Shown here piece by piece: positions 33,615 to 42,547 of a stretch of DNA of 64,000 nt. Location of the stretch: assembly GCA_040387515.1 (NCBI GenBank), contig JAZKDP010000022.1:1-64000 (forward strand), written 5' to 3'. The notes beneath the pieces are model-generated. The model made no database searches. It had not been told where the DNA came from and saw only the letters and a program-made list of their open reading frames with translations. The translations under genes and the position numbers were made by a program. How positions within the stretch are numbered: position 1 is the stretch's first letter; every line of letters starts with the position of its first letter. The stretch is from Methylotenera_A sp040387515 (GTDB taxonomy: Bacteria; Pseudomonadota; Gammaproteobacteria; Burkholderiales; Methylophilaceae).

Positions 33615-34484
33615 ATGTTTGGCAATTGGGTAAAAACTTCAATATTAATGGCGGCTATTGTTGCCCTATTCGGCACAGTGGGCGCGGCATTTGGCGGCGG
33701 AACTGGTATGTTAATCGCGCTTTTATTTGCCGCTGGCATGAACATTTACGCCTATTGGTTTTCGGATAAAGCCGTGCTTAAAATGTATGGCGCGCAAGAA
33801 GTTTCACCAGATAATAACTATGGTGATGGGCAATTCCGCAATTACTACAATATGGTGAAAGAACTGGCACAAAATGCCGAATTACCCATGCCAAAAGTGT
33901 ATGTGATGAACGAAAACCAGCCCAATGCGTTTGCCACAGGCCGCAATCCAGAAAACGCTGCCGTAGCGGCCACAACTGGCATTATGCAAGCCTTAAACGA
34001 GCGCGAATTGCGCGGCGTAATGGCGCATGAGCTTGCACATATTAAGCATCGCGACACACTTATTTCAACCATATCTGCCACCATGGCGGGTGCAATCGCT
34101 TCAATTGCGCAATTCGGTATGTTTTTCGGTGGCGGAAATAGAGATGGTGAGCGTGGCAGCCCGATCATCGGCATACTCATGATGTTTTTAGCACCAATGG
34201 CCGCCAGCTTGATTCAAATGGCTATATCACGCGGTCGTGAGTTTGAAGCCGACAGAATGGGTGCACAAATTAGCAAAGACCCAAAAGCGTTAGCCAGTGC
34301 GCTGGAGAAAATTCACAACTATGCGCATCAAATCCCCAATGAGACCGCCGAAGCACATCCAGAAACTGGACAAATGATGATTATTAACCCACTTTCAGGC
34401 GCAGGATTAAAAGGGCTTTTTAGTACACATCCGCAAACTGAGGAGCGTGTGGCTAGGTTGATGGCAATGGCGAATCAGTATTAA
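33615..34484 (+). CDS. htpX: membrane metalloprotease HtpX
   Basis: Zinc protease of the inner membrane that helps remove misfolded membrane proteins. The 289-residue protein has N-terminal hydrophobic segments (about 10-50), the active-site HELAHIKHRD near 139, two further membrane segments and the third ligand Glu in REFEADRMGA. AGGAG lies at a normal distance before the ATG. It stands between fmt and rsmB. A hairpin follows. Confidence 0.95.
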   Translation: MFGNWVKTSILMAAIVALFGTVGAAFGGGTGMLIALLFAAGMNIYAYWFSDKAVLKMYGAQEVSPDNNYGDGQFRNYYNMVKELAQNAELPMPKVYVMNENQPNAFATGRNPENAAVAATTGIMQALNERELRGVMAHELAHIKHRDTLISTISATMAGAIASIAQFGMFFGGGNRDGERGSPIIGILMMFLAPMAASLIQMAISRGREFEADRMGAQISKDPKALASALEKIHNYAHQIPNETAEAHPETGQMMIINPLSGAGLKGLFSTHPQTEERVARLMAMANQY

Positions 34485-34489
34485 TTTAC

Positions 34490-34520
34490 AGCCAAGCTCA
34501 ACTCGCTGGGCTTGGCTTCA
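34490..34520 (+). terminator. probable htpX terminator
   Basis: AGCCAAGC and GCTTGGCT pair across a 12-base loop directly after the htpX stop, with a broken T-run. The remaining stretch to rsmB holds one more small hairpin (ATGAGATG/CATCTCAT, 34582-34610). Confidence 0.6.
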
Positions 34521-34667
34521 ACTTTTCTTAACTTAAACGTTATAAATAGTGTTCATTCTTTAATAATATTTTCACCCTCATATGAGATGTGATAGCTACT
34601 CCCATCTCATTGAAATTCCAGTAGAATCTACGCATTACAATCAGATGTAATTATCAAGAAAGCCACT

Positions 34668-35972
34668 TTGTATATTTCCCAACAAATCGCTGCGATTGCA
34701 GTCTCTCAAGTGTTATCTGGCCGCAATCTTACTTTAGCGTTGCCAGATGCGCTTTCCAGTTATTCGAATGCAACGCCACAACAACGCGGTGCTGCGGCGG
34801 ATTTAAGCTATGGCACGTTGCGTTTTTATGGTGAAGTAAACGCTTACTTAGTTAAATTACTTGAAAAACCCTTAAGCAATGAACATATCACGGCACTTTT
34901 ACTGGTAGCGATTTATCAGTTACTACATGATAAAGCAGATGATTTTACGATAGTGAATCAAGCGGTTGAAGCCGCAAGCTATGCCAAACCGCGCTGGGCC
35001 AAAGGCCTGGTGAATGGTGTTTTGCGCAATTTTTTACGTCAAAAAGAGTCATTAAGCCAGCCACTAAAAGCCGATGAAGTAGCTACGTATTCCTACCCAC
35101 AATGGTGGATCAACAAGCTCAAGAATCAATATCCAGCAACTTGGCAAAGCATCTTGGCAACAGGTAATGCGCACCCACCCATGACTTTGCGCGTGAATAC
35201 GCAAAAAACCAGCGCGAAAGAATATGTGCAATTATTGGCGCGACAAGATATTGTGGCCAGCCAAGTCGGCGAATATGCGGTGATTTTAGAGCAACCCATT
35301 CCGGTTGAAAAAATACCAGGTTTTACAGATGGTGTTGTTTCTGTACAAGATTATGGCGCGCAATTGGCGGCAGGTTTACTGGATTTGAAAAGTGGCATGA
35401 CTGTATTGGATGCCTGCTGTGCGCCAGGTGGCAAAACTGGACATATCTTGGAAATAGCCGATGTTAAGCTAACTGCACTAGATAATGACGCCAGCCGATT
35501 AAACCGCGTGGAAAGCAATTTAAACAGACTAAATTTAAACGCTAATTTGCAATTAGGCGATGCGGCTCAATGGCAAACCGATCACCCTTTTGAGCGCATT
35601 TTAGCCGATGTACCATGCACCGCATCCGGCATTGTGCGGCGGCATGTGGACATTAAATGGTTACGCCGTGAATCCGACATTGCATCGTTTTGTGCGCAAC
35701 AGACCTTAATTTTGGCGAACTTGTGGCAATTATTAGCAAAAGGCGGTAAATTACTCTATGTGACCTGTTCGATTTTTAATGAAGAAAATCAACAACAAAT
35801 TGACAATTTTTTACTGAAAAACCATGATGCAACTCAATTGCCTTTAACGCTGAACCCTGTAAACAATGAAAATACTCAGGAAAATCATCAAAACATTCAG
35901 TTTGAACAGGGTCAACTTATTCCGAACCATCAACATGATGGTCTTTTTTACGCACTACTTCAAAAAAGCTAA
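34668..35972 (+). CDS. rsmB: 16S rRNA (cytosine-967-C5) methyltransferase RsmB
   Basis: SAM-dependent enzyme that methylates C967 of 16S rRNA. The N-terminal NusB-like domain (to about 140) precedes the methyltransferase with DACCAPGGKTGHILE (SAM site), DVPCTASGIVRRH (catalytic Cys) and YVTCSIFNEEN (second Cys). The start is a TTG at 34668 with AAGAAAG upstream; family members begin a few residues before the same point, and no better start was seen. Length of 434 is normal. The stop lies inside the start of the DUF4390 gene, so translation is coupled. Confidence 0.93.
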   Translation: MYISQQIAAIAVSQVLSGRNLTLALPDALSSYSNATPQQRGAAADLSYGTLRFYGEVNAYLVKLLEKPLSNEHITALLLVAIYQLLHDKADDFTIVNQAVEAASYAKPRWAKGLVNGVLRNFLRQKESLSQPLKADEVATYSYPQWWINKLKNQYPATWQSILATGNAHPPMTLRVNTQKTSAKEYVQLLARQDIVASQVGEYAVILEQPIPVEKIPGFTDGVVSVQDYGAQLAAGLLDLKSGMTVLDACCAPGGKTGHILEIADVKLTALDNDASRLNRVESNLNRLNLNANLQLGDAAQWQTDHPFERILADVPCTASGIVRRHVDIKWLRRESDIASFCAQQTLILANLWQLLAKGGKLLYVTCSIFNEENQQQIDNFLLKNHDATQLPLTLNPVNNENTQENHQNIQFEQGQLIPNHQHDGLFYALLQKS

Positions 35973-36588
35973 CCTCAAGAAACTTAGCCAATACGCGCGT
36001 TACAGTATTGTCTTTTTATTGTTGAATACTGCTTCAGCCGCATTCGCGGCCAGTAGCATTAACATTAATTATGCTGAGTTGCAGCCTTTAGATGATTCTT
36101 ACGCATTATCTGCCGATATTGATATCGATTTTGATGATGCGATTGAAGAGGCTGTTAATAAAGGCGTACCGCTACATTTTTTAATTGAGTTTCAAGTGGT
36201 TAAACCGTGGAAGTATTGGTTTGATGATGAAATTGTCACGGTGACTAGCAGCGTTATGTTGAGCTACCATGCATTGAGTCGGCAATATTTGGTGAATCAC
36301 GGTGCGCACCAAAAGTCGTTTGAAACACTAGACGAAGCTAAAGATGCACTTATGCAAATAAGCAATTGGAAAGTAATGGATAAGTCGCTTATCGAAAAAA
36401 GTGAGGCCTATAACGCCGCTTTGCTGGTGCGCTTGGATCAATCTAAACTGCCGAAAGCGATTCAAGTAGATGCAATTGGATCTGAAAAATGGAATTTAAC
36501 CTCTCAAAAATATGAATGGGCTTTAAAAGATGCCAATAGTAAAGAGTTGATTAACCTTAAAGAGCCGAGTGTTAAAGATCTCAAATAA
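35935..36588 (+). CDS. DUF4390 family exported protein
   Basis: A 217-residue protein with a long signal peptide (hydrophobic YSIVFLLLNTASAAFA, cleavage near residue 38) and a DUF4390 domain (for example LHFLIEFQVVKPWKYWFDDE and YNAALLVRLDQSKLPKAIQV). The family's function is unknown but it almost always lies between rsmB and ntrY in Betaproteobacteria, as here. The start overlaps rsmB by 38 bases in another frame; two adjacent ATGs (35935, 35938) are equally good, while a farther in-frame codon at 35866 would add a basic stretch. Confidence 0.85.
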   Translation: MMVFFTHYFKKANLKKLSQYARYSIVFLLLNTASAAFAASSININYAELQPLDDSYALSADIDIDFDDAIEEAVNKGVPLHFLIEFQVVKPWKYWFDDEIVTVTSSVMLSYHALSRQYLVNHGAHQKSFETLDEAKDALMQISNWKVMDKSLIEKSEAYNAALLVRLDQSKLPKAIQVDAIGSEKWNLTSQKYEWALKDANSKELINLKEPSVKDLK

Positions 36589-36607
36589 CGATGTTGCAAA
36601 CTAGCTG

Positions 36608-38893
36608 ATGAGATATATTGTATTTGCAAGTGTGGGGTTGGGTGTAGTACTGCTGTACTTACTTTCGCTATCCAGTGCCAACACTGCCGCTTCAAACGAT
36701 TACTACAAAATCCTGCTTTATCTTAATATCGCTCTAGCTGGCGTTTTGATTGTGCTGATTGTCATTCAACTGTGGCATTTGTACAAAAAAATCCAAAGTG
36801 GTGTGATGGGTAGCCGCTTAGCTTTGCGTCTACTGGGCACATTTGCATTGATGGCGATTATCCCTGGCATGATTGTATATTTGGTGAGCGTGAACTTTTT
36901 AACGCGCTCAATTGAATCGTGGTTTAACGTCAAAGTAGAGTCAGCGCTAGATGGCGGCTTAAGTTTAGGTCAGCGCGCTTTAGATATCATGCTGCAAGAT
37001 GTAGAAGAAAAAGCAGAAAATATGGCACTCACTTTGGCTTTTCAGCCATCGCGTAGCCACTACAGCTTACTGAATGATTTGCGCGACAAATCTGGTATCC
37101 AAGATGCCGCATTGCTGACACCGCAAGGCCGTATTATTTCAGTCTCAAGCGGCGATCCTAACAGCTTCTTGCCAGAATTACCCAGCATTCCACAGCTACG
37201 CCAAGCGCAAAATCGCGTGTATGGAAAAATTGAGCCCATCCCTAACAAAGGCTTATATTTGCGCGTATTAGCGCCAGTTAATGTACAAGAACTAGCTGGC
37301 GAAACCCGTATTTTGCAATTATTGCAGCCTGTTCCAAAATCATTGTCTAACACTGCAGAGGCCGTGCAGGATGTTTACCGCGATTATCAGGAACTGTCTT
37401 ACAGTCGTAACTCGCTTAAAGATGTTTTTGCACTGACACTGACATTAGTGCTTATGTTGGCGATGTTATCCGCATTAGCAATTGCATTTGTATTAAGCCG
37501 TCGTATCACGCAACCGTTGACCGTCTTGGCTGAAGGCACGCGCGCAATTGCCAGCGGCGATTACAGCACCATGCTGCCAGAACACGGCAAAGATGAGTTG
37601 GGCGTATTGGTTAAATCATTTAATAGCATGACGCGTCAGCTGGATGATGCCACCAAAGCCACAGAGCGAAACCGTGTGCGTGTGGAAGCTGCACGCAGCT
37701 ATTTGGCGACGATTTTGGCGCATTTGTCATCTGGCGTATTAGCGATTAATGAAAAAGGTGAGCTACGCACTTTTAACCTGACTGCCAGCACTATCTTAGG
37801 TTTGAATCTAGCGATGTTTGAAAATCAGCAATTTACTAAAATAAGCGATAGTAACGTTTTTTTAGGCGAATTTATTAGCTTGGTTAAATCACACTTTGAA
37901 CTGACCAAAACAGATGAACTAGCGAAAACAGAACTCACCCGCCAAATCGAAATCGTTAAACCGCAAGGCAAGCAATTACTGTTGGTTCGCGCCACACGCC
38001 TGCCTAACAACCCCAGTGCTGGTAGCAATGACAATGGCTTTGTGGTGGTATTTGACGATGTGACTACGATGGTACAAGCACAGCGCGATGCAGCCTGGGG
38101 TGAGGTTGCGCGTAGATTAGCACATGAAATTAAAAACCCACTCACGCCTATCCAGCTATCGGCCGAACGCTTGCAACACAAATTGAGCAGCAAATTAAAT
38201 ACAGATGACGCCAGCATGCTGCAACGTGCCACTGATACAATTGTTAACCAAGTAAGCGCCATGAAAACCATGGTGAATGAATTTAGCGAATATGCACGCG
38301 CGCCTTCCGCAAATTTGAGTAAGCTGAACATCAACACGCTGATTAAAGATGTTTCGATGTTGTATGAAAATGTGCGCGATGAAGCCACAAATGAACATTC
38401 CAGCGTTAAAATGACGTATGACTTAATGCCCAATATGCCGGACATTTTAGGCGACGCGACGATGCTACGGCAGGTATTACACAACTTAATGCAAAATGCG
38501 CAAGATGCACTTGTGCCATCTGAAGATAATTTACCTATTCAAAATCCTGCAATTTTAGTTCAAACCAGTTTTAACGAATCAACGATTAAATTGACGATTA
38601 AAGACAATGGACTAGGTTTTCCAGCGAAAATTATTTCACAAGCTTATGAGCCTTATGTCACCACAAAACTGCATGGCACTGGCCTAGGCTTGGCTATTGT
38701 CAAAAAAATGGTAGACGAGCATGCTGGCCAAATTAAAATAGAAAATAATACTACCGGTGGCGCCTGCGTGACGATTCTGCTGCCTATTATTCAGGAAGCT
38801 AAAAAGCAATCGGCAGATGAAAAGCTGGCACATAAATCAATAAGTAAAGACACAAACGACAATATTCGCAAAAAACAAGTAAGGGAAAACTAA
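36608..38893 (+). CDS. ntrY: sensor histidine kinase NtrY
   Basis: Membrane sensor of the NtrY/NtrX pair, linked to nitrogen and redox responses in other Proteobacteria. The 761-residue protein has two N-terminal and further membrane segments (to about 95 and near 277-298) around a sensor region, a HAMP domain (SRRITQPLTVLAEGTRAIASGD), a PAS domain, the phospho-acceptor LAHEIKNPLTPIQLSAERL and an ATPase part with LHNLMQNAQDAL, DNGLGFP and HGTGLGLAIVKK. It ends 2 bases before ntrX. Confidence 0.94.
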   Translation: MRYIVFASVGLGVVLLYLLSLSSANTAASNDYYKILLYLNIALAGVLIVLIVIQLWHLYKKIQSGVMGSRLALRLLGTFALMAIIPGMIVYLVSVNFLTRSIESWFNVKVESALDGGLSLGQRALDIMLQDVEEKAENMALTLAFQPSRSHYSLLNDLRDKSGIQDAALLTPQGRIISVSSGDPNSFLPELPSIPQLRQAQNRVYGKIEPIPNKGLYLRVLAPVNVQELAGETRILQLLQPVPKSLSNTAEAVQDVYRDYQELSYSRNSLKDVFALTLTLVLMLAMLSALAIAFVLSRRITQPLTVLAEGTRAIASGDYSTMLPEHGKDELGVLVKSFNSMTRQLDDATKATERNRVRVEAARSYLATILAHLSSGVLAINEKGELRTFNLTASTILGLNLAMFENQQFTKISDSNVFLGEFISLVKSHFELTKTDELAKTELTRQIEIVKPQGKQLLLVRATRLPNNPSAGSNDNGFVVVFDDVTTMVQAQRDAAWGEVARRLAHEIKNPLTPIQLSAERLQHKLSSKLNTDDASMLQRATDTIVNQVSAMKTMVNEFSEYARAPSANLSKLNINTLIKDVSMLYENVRDEATNEHSSVKMTYDLMPNMPDILGDATMLRQVLHNLMQNAQDALVPSEDNLPIQNPAILVQTSFNESTIKLTIKDNGLGFPAKIISQAYEPYVTTKLHGTGLGLAIVKKMVDEHAGQIKIENNTTGGACVTILLPIIQEAKKQSADEKLAHKSISKDTNDNIRKKQVREN

Positions 38894-38895
38894 GC

Positions 38896-40164
38896 ATGAC
38901 ATCACGGCATATTTTAGTGGTGGATGACGAAATAGGCATTCGCGAATTATTAAGAGATATTTTAGAGGACGAAGGCCATCACATTACGCTGGCAGATAAT
39001 GCCCAAGCGGCCAGAGATGCTCGCTTAAAACAACGGCCAGATTTAGTTCTATTAGACATTTGGATGCCTGATTGCGATGGCATCAGCTTGCTTAAAGAAT
39101 GGGGCAATGCTGGTTTGTTAACTATGCCAGTGGTGATGATGTCTGGCCACGGCACGATTGATACTGCGGTAGAAGCTACCCGTATTGGTGCATTTGATTT
39201 TTTAGAGAAGCCAATCGCTCTGCAAAAGCTTCTTAAAACAGTCGCCGCGGCATTAAAGCACGCCGAAAACCTACCAAAAACGGAAATGAACTTAGCCAGT
39301 TTTGGTAAAAGCCTTGTCATTAATGAGCTAAAACAGCGTTTAGAGCAAATATCTCGTACTAAAAATACATTGCTGCTCATCGGCAAAAAAGGCGGCAGCG
39401 TAGAGCTTTGCGCACGGTTTTTACACACCACTGGCACGCCTTGGCTTAGCCTGACGGAATATGAAAAGCTCGCCAGCGCACCGTTAGAGATTTTAGAGCT
39501 AACGCAAGATGGCGTTCTGTATATTGATGAAGTTTCCGCGCTGAACAAATCCGAGCAAAAAGGCCTGCAATTACTCTTAAGCAAAGCAGAGAAATATCAA
39601 GTACGCGTGGTCTGTGCAAGCGCATTCAGCTTGCCTCAACTTACTGATAATGCGCAATTCGATTACACCTTGATGCAAACCTTATCGCAAAGCACGTTAA
39701 AAGTGCCCGCGTTAAATGATCACAAAGAAGACATTCCCGATTTGGCCACCGCCATGGCAAGTTTACTGGTGGAAACATCTGGCGCAGATTATAAAAGCTT
39801 TGATGTCGCCGCATTGAACGCATTAAGAAATGCCGAATGGCCAGGCGATTTAGCCGAATTGGAAGCGGTTGTACAAAACGCAATGTTGAGTAGTTTGACG
39901 GATAAAATTACGCTCAATGATGTAAATCGCGTACTAGAACAATTTACCGCTAGCGAAATGGAGCAAACCACTAATTCGCCATCATTACCAATCGAATTGG
40001 TTCAGCCTTTACGCGAAGCACGTGATGATTTTGAACGTTTTTACTTTCAATATCACATGAAACTCATCAATAACAATATGAGCAAACTAGCCGAAATCTC
40101 TGGCTTAGAACGCACGCATTTGTATCGAAAGTTAAAGCAGCTAGGCATTAAAATTAAAGGCTAG
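38896..40164 (+). CDS. ntrX: response regulator NtrX with degenerate AAA+ domain
   Basis: Partner of NtrY. Residues 1-122 are a normal receiver domain with phospho-acceptor D54 (LVLLDIWMPD), and about residues 394-420 are a Fis-type HTH (SKLAEISGLERTHLYRKLKQL). The central sigma-54 AAA+ domain is degenerate: the Walker A position reads GKKGGSVE (163-170) without the GK[TS]/GKE pattern, and the segment carrying the GAFTGA sigma-54 contact loop is missing altogether between LSLTEYEKLASAP and GVLYIDEVSAL. At 422 residues it is some 30-40 shorter than usual NtrX. It probably cannot hydrolyse ATP or activate sigma-54 and must act as a plain DNA-binding regulator. Confidence 0.9.
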   Translation: MTSRHILVVDDEIGIRELLRDILEDEGHHITLADNAQAARDARLKQRPDLVLLDIWMPDCDGISLLKEWGNAGLLTMPVVMMSGHGTIDTAVEATRIGAFDFLEKPIALQKLLKTVAAALKHAENLPKTEMNLASFGKSLVINELKQRLEQISRTKNTLLLIGKKGGSVELCARFLHTTGTPWLSLTEYEKLASAPLEILELTQDGVLYIDEVSALNKSEQKGLQLLLSKAEKYQVRVVCASAFSLPQLTDNAQFDYTLMQTLSQSTLKVPALNDHKEDIPDLATAMASLLVETSGADYKSFDVAALNALRNAEWPGDLAELEAVVQNAMLSSLTDKITLNDVNRVLEQFTASEMEQTTNSPSLPIELVQPLREARDDFERFYFQYHMKLINNNMSKLAEISGLERTHLYRKLKQLGIKIKG

Positions 40165-40195
40165 TAAATTAAAAGCCAGTTTAAACAACAGCTTT

Positions 40196-40960
40196 TTAAG
40201 TCAGCGTTAAAACCACCGGCGTATGATCCGATGGCCGCTCTAATTTGCGTGGTGTTTTATCAATCACGCAAGTTTGGCAAAGTGGCTTTAGCACATCGCT
40301 GACTAAAATATGGTCAATGCGCATACCAAAATTACGCCTAAAACCCATCATGCGGTAATCCCACCAAGTAAAGCTTTTTTCAGCTTGCTCAAACAACCTA
40401 AAACTATCATGTAGCCCAAGACTCGTTAAGCGTTGAAATGCTTCTCGCTCTTTGGGACTGACTAAAATCTGCCCTATCCACGCGGCTGGATCATGACAAT
40501 CACGGTCTTCTGGTGCAATGTTGTAATCACCTAGCAACACCAAATTGGGGTATTTTTTCAACTCCTCAGCAAGCCAAATCGTTAACGCATCTAACCAGCG
40601 CATTTTGTAAATATACTTGTCCGAATCCACCGATTGACCATTGACGATATACACACAAACAACACGAATCCCGTCGATTGTTGCGCTAATCACCCTTTGC
40701 TGCGCATCCTCAAAATTGAAAATTCCTCGCTCAACATCTGTCATATCGTGACGGCTTAAAATCGCCACACCATTGTAAGTTTTTTGGCCTGCGTGCACAG
40801 ATTGATAGCCGGCAGCGGCTAATTCAGCATATGGGAACTTGCTGTCTTCTTGCTTGGTTTCTTGAATACACAACACATCTACAGGATTCTCCCGCAACCA
40901 ATCCAACACATGTGGCAAACGTACATTTAGCGAATTTACATTCCAAGTAGCTAATTTCAC
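40196..40960 (-). CDS. xthA: exodeoxyribonuclease III
   Basis: Mg-dependent AP endonuclease/3'-5' exonuclease in base-excision repair. The 254-residue protein has MKLATWNVNSLNVRLPHVLDWL, LCIQETKQED (catalytic Glu), GDYNIAPEDRDC (catalytic Asp/Asn) and PSDHTPVVLTL (catalytic His). The start is a GTG at 40960. It is convergent with ntrX and divergent from the HAD gene. Confidence 0.95.
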   Translation of the reverse strand: MKLATWNVNSLNVRLPHVLDWLRENPVDVLCIQETKQEDSKFPYAELAAAGYQSVHAGQKTYNGVAILSRHDMTDVERGIFNFEDAQQRVISATIDGIRVVCVYIVNGQSVDSDKYIYKMRWLDALTIWLAEELKKYPNLVLLGDYNIAPEDRDCHDPAAWIGQILVSPKEREAFQRLTSLGLHDSFRLFEQAEKSFTWWDYRMMGFRRNFGMRIDHILVSDVLKPLCQTCVIDKTPRKLERPSDHTPVVLTLT

Positions 40961-41094
40961 TGGCTTATCTCAATCATATCCATAATTGTTTTTATTTTAG
41001 CATGCGTTAAAAATAGACTTCGTTTTCATCTTCACTAATTTAAAACAACCTTCGACATTGTGTTAAAGTTTTGCCTTTTTTGGGCATTATTAAA

Positions 41095-41730
41095 GTGATT
41101 AAAGCTGCAATATTTGATATGGACGGGCTGCTGATTGATTCGGAGCGCATCATCATGCAAGCCTGCATTGCCGCCGCCCAGCAGATAGGCATTACTTATA
41201 CACAAGCCGAGTATGCAGAGTTGATTGGCCGTGCAGGGCCGGATTCAACGCGCAGAATGATTGAGCAATTAAACGGTCTGGAAAATTTTAATCGTGTGAT
41301 GCAAGGGCTAGATGCGCAATTGGCAGAACGCAACCATAGCTTTCCACTAAAGCTCGGCGCACTGGATTTGCTTAAATACTACCAAGCAAACAGTATTATC
41401 TGCAGCGTTGCATCCTCTTCACTCACGCATCATATTTCGCACCGCTTAAGCCAAGTAGGCGTGTTGGATTTTTTCAGTCATGTCACTAGCGGGCAAGAGG
41501 TTAAAAACGGTAAACCCAATCCTGATATTTACTTGCTCGCTGTGCAAAAATTAGGGTTAAAAGTGACAGAGTGCATTGCGTTTGAAGACAGTGAAACAGG
41601 TGCCCGCGCTGCAATTGCCGCAGGGTTAAAAGTAGTGGTGGTGCCAGATTTACAGCAACCGAGTGACTATGTAAGGGAGCATTGTCACCAAGTGGTAGGA
41701 AGCCTACAAGACTGGTTAAATTACTTGTAA
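41095..41730 (+). CDS. HAD-superfamily phosphatase, beta-phosphoglucomutase-like
   Basis: A 211-residue HAD hydrolase of subfamily IA. The nucleophile motif FDMDGLLIDSE is near residue 7, motif II Ser/Thr in CSVASSS, the Lys in EVKNGKPNPDIYL and the acidic motif FEDSETGARAA. It belongs with the phosphatases and phosphomutases that act on small phosphorylated sugars; the substrate cannot be fixed. GTG at 41095 puts the nucleophile motif near the N-terminus as usual; a TTG at 41071 is the alternative. The gene's last codons lie inside a perfect hairpin. Confidence 0.85.
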   Translation: MIKAAIFDMDGLLIDSERIIMQACIAAAQQIGITYTQAEYAELIGRAGPDSTRRMIEQLNGLENFNRVMQGLDAQLAERNHSFPLKLGALDLLKYYQANSIICSVASSSLTHHISHRLSQVGVLDFFSHVTSGQEVKNGKPNPDIYLLAVQKLGLKVTECIAFEDSETGARAAIAAGLKVVVVPDLQQPSDYVREHCHQVVGSLQDWLNYL

Positions 41731-41759
41731 GGTGATTTTTTGAAATCACCTTACAAGTA
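41722..41759. repeat. perfect 17-bp hairpin over the 3' end of the HAD gene
   Basis: TACTTGTAAGGTGATTT (41722-41738) pairs exactly with AAATCACCTTACAAGTA (41743-41759) around a 4-base loop; the stop codon lies in the left arm. No T-tract follows on the plus strand, so it differs from the other terminators in the window. It may end or stabilise the transcript. Confidence 0.7.
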
Positions 41760-41846
41760 TAGCCCGTATGGGCCATAGGTATTTGGTAATGTTAATTTTA
41801 ATGTTACGATACATTCAACAACAATAAGCCATTTAGGGAGGCGCAA

Positions 41847-42494
41847 ATGAAGTTTGTCGGTTCAGCAATTGTGTTTTTGATTTCTTGTTCCAGTTTGCTC
41901 GCTAATGCAACTACTGCAACTTTGGATTTTGAAAGCTTGAAACAAAATGATGCAAGCTTCACATTCTTGACTGGGGTATATGCTGAAGCAGGCTATACAT
42001 TAACGGCATCAGAGTCAGAACCCTATAGCTTTGCCAGCGCAGGTGACTTGAACTCTCGTTATGCTGGCAGCACCGCATTAACAACCTTCAACTTTGGGAC
42101 GGTAACGTTGGTTAACACTGCTGGCTCAGATTTCGATTTTTTATCCCTAGATATAGCACCTGTATTTTTAGGTGCGGATGATCCTTTTGGCGTGAATCGG
42201 GACCTTAATGCTGTGTATGAGACTACCATCTATGGACTCAGGGGCGATGGTAGTTTTGTCAGCCAAATGATCACTATACCTAACTCAAGTTTAGCTAATA
42301 TACTCACCACAGTGCAATTGACTGGTTTTACTGGTCTCAATCAAGTTGCGTTATCAAACGCCTCGTTTCCAGGAGTGCAATTCGATAATCTAGTGCTGAA
42401 TACCGCCAGCGTGTCCGCTGTACCAGCACCAGCTGCAGTCTGGCTATTTGCTAGCGGTTTACTTGGGTTTTTGGGGTTAAGAAAAAGAGCTTAA
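41847..42494 (+). CDS. PEP-CTERM sorting-domain protein
   Basis: A 215-residue exported protein with a signal peptide (FVGSAIVFLISCSSLLANA) and at the C-terminus the PEP-CTERM signal VPAPAAVWLFASGLLGFLGL followed by basic residues. Exosortase recognises this signal and moves the protein toward the cell surface or extracellular matrix. The middle is a low-complexity beta-type domain rich in Ser, Thr and Ala without a known enzyme motif. An excellent GGGAGG ribosome site precedes the ATG. No exosortase gene is in the window; one is expected elsewhere. Confidence 0.85.
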   Translation: MKFVGSAIVFLISCSSLLANATTATLDFESLKQNDASFTFLTGVYAEAGYTLTASESEPYSFASAGDLNSRYAGSTALTTFNFGTVTLVNTAGSDFDFLSLDIAPVFLGADDPFGVNRDLNAVYETTIYGLRGDGSFVSQMITIPNSSLANILTTVQLTGFTGLNQVALSNASFPGVQFDNLVLNTASVSAVPAPAAVWLFASGLLGFLGLRKRA

Positions 42495-42502
42495 GTTAGC
42501 AA

Positions 42503-42540
42503 TTAATAAAAAGCGCGTTAATAACGCGCTTTTTATTAAT
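42503..42540. terminator. bidirectional terminator
   Basis: A stem of about 18 bp, TTAATAAAAAGCGCGTT with AACGCGCTTTTTATTAA, between the convergent PEP-CTERM gene and prlC, with T-runs on both strands. Confidence 0.93.
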
Positions 42541-42547
42541 ATTAAAT

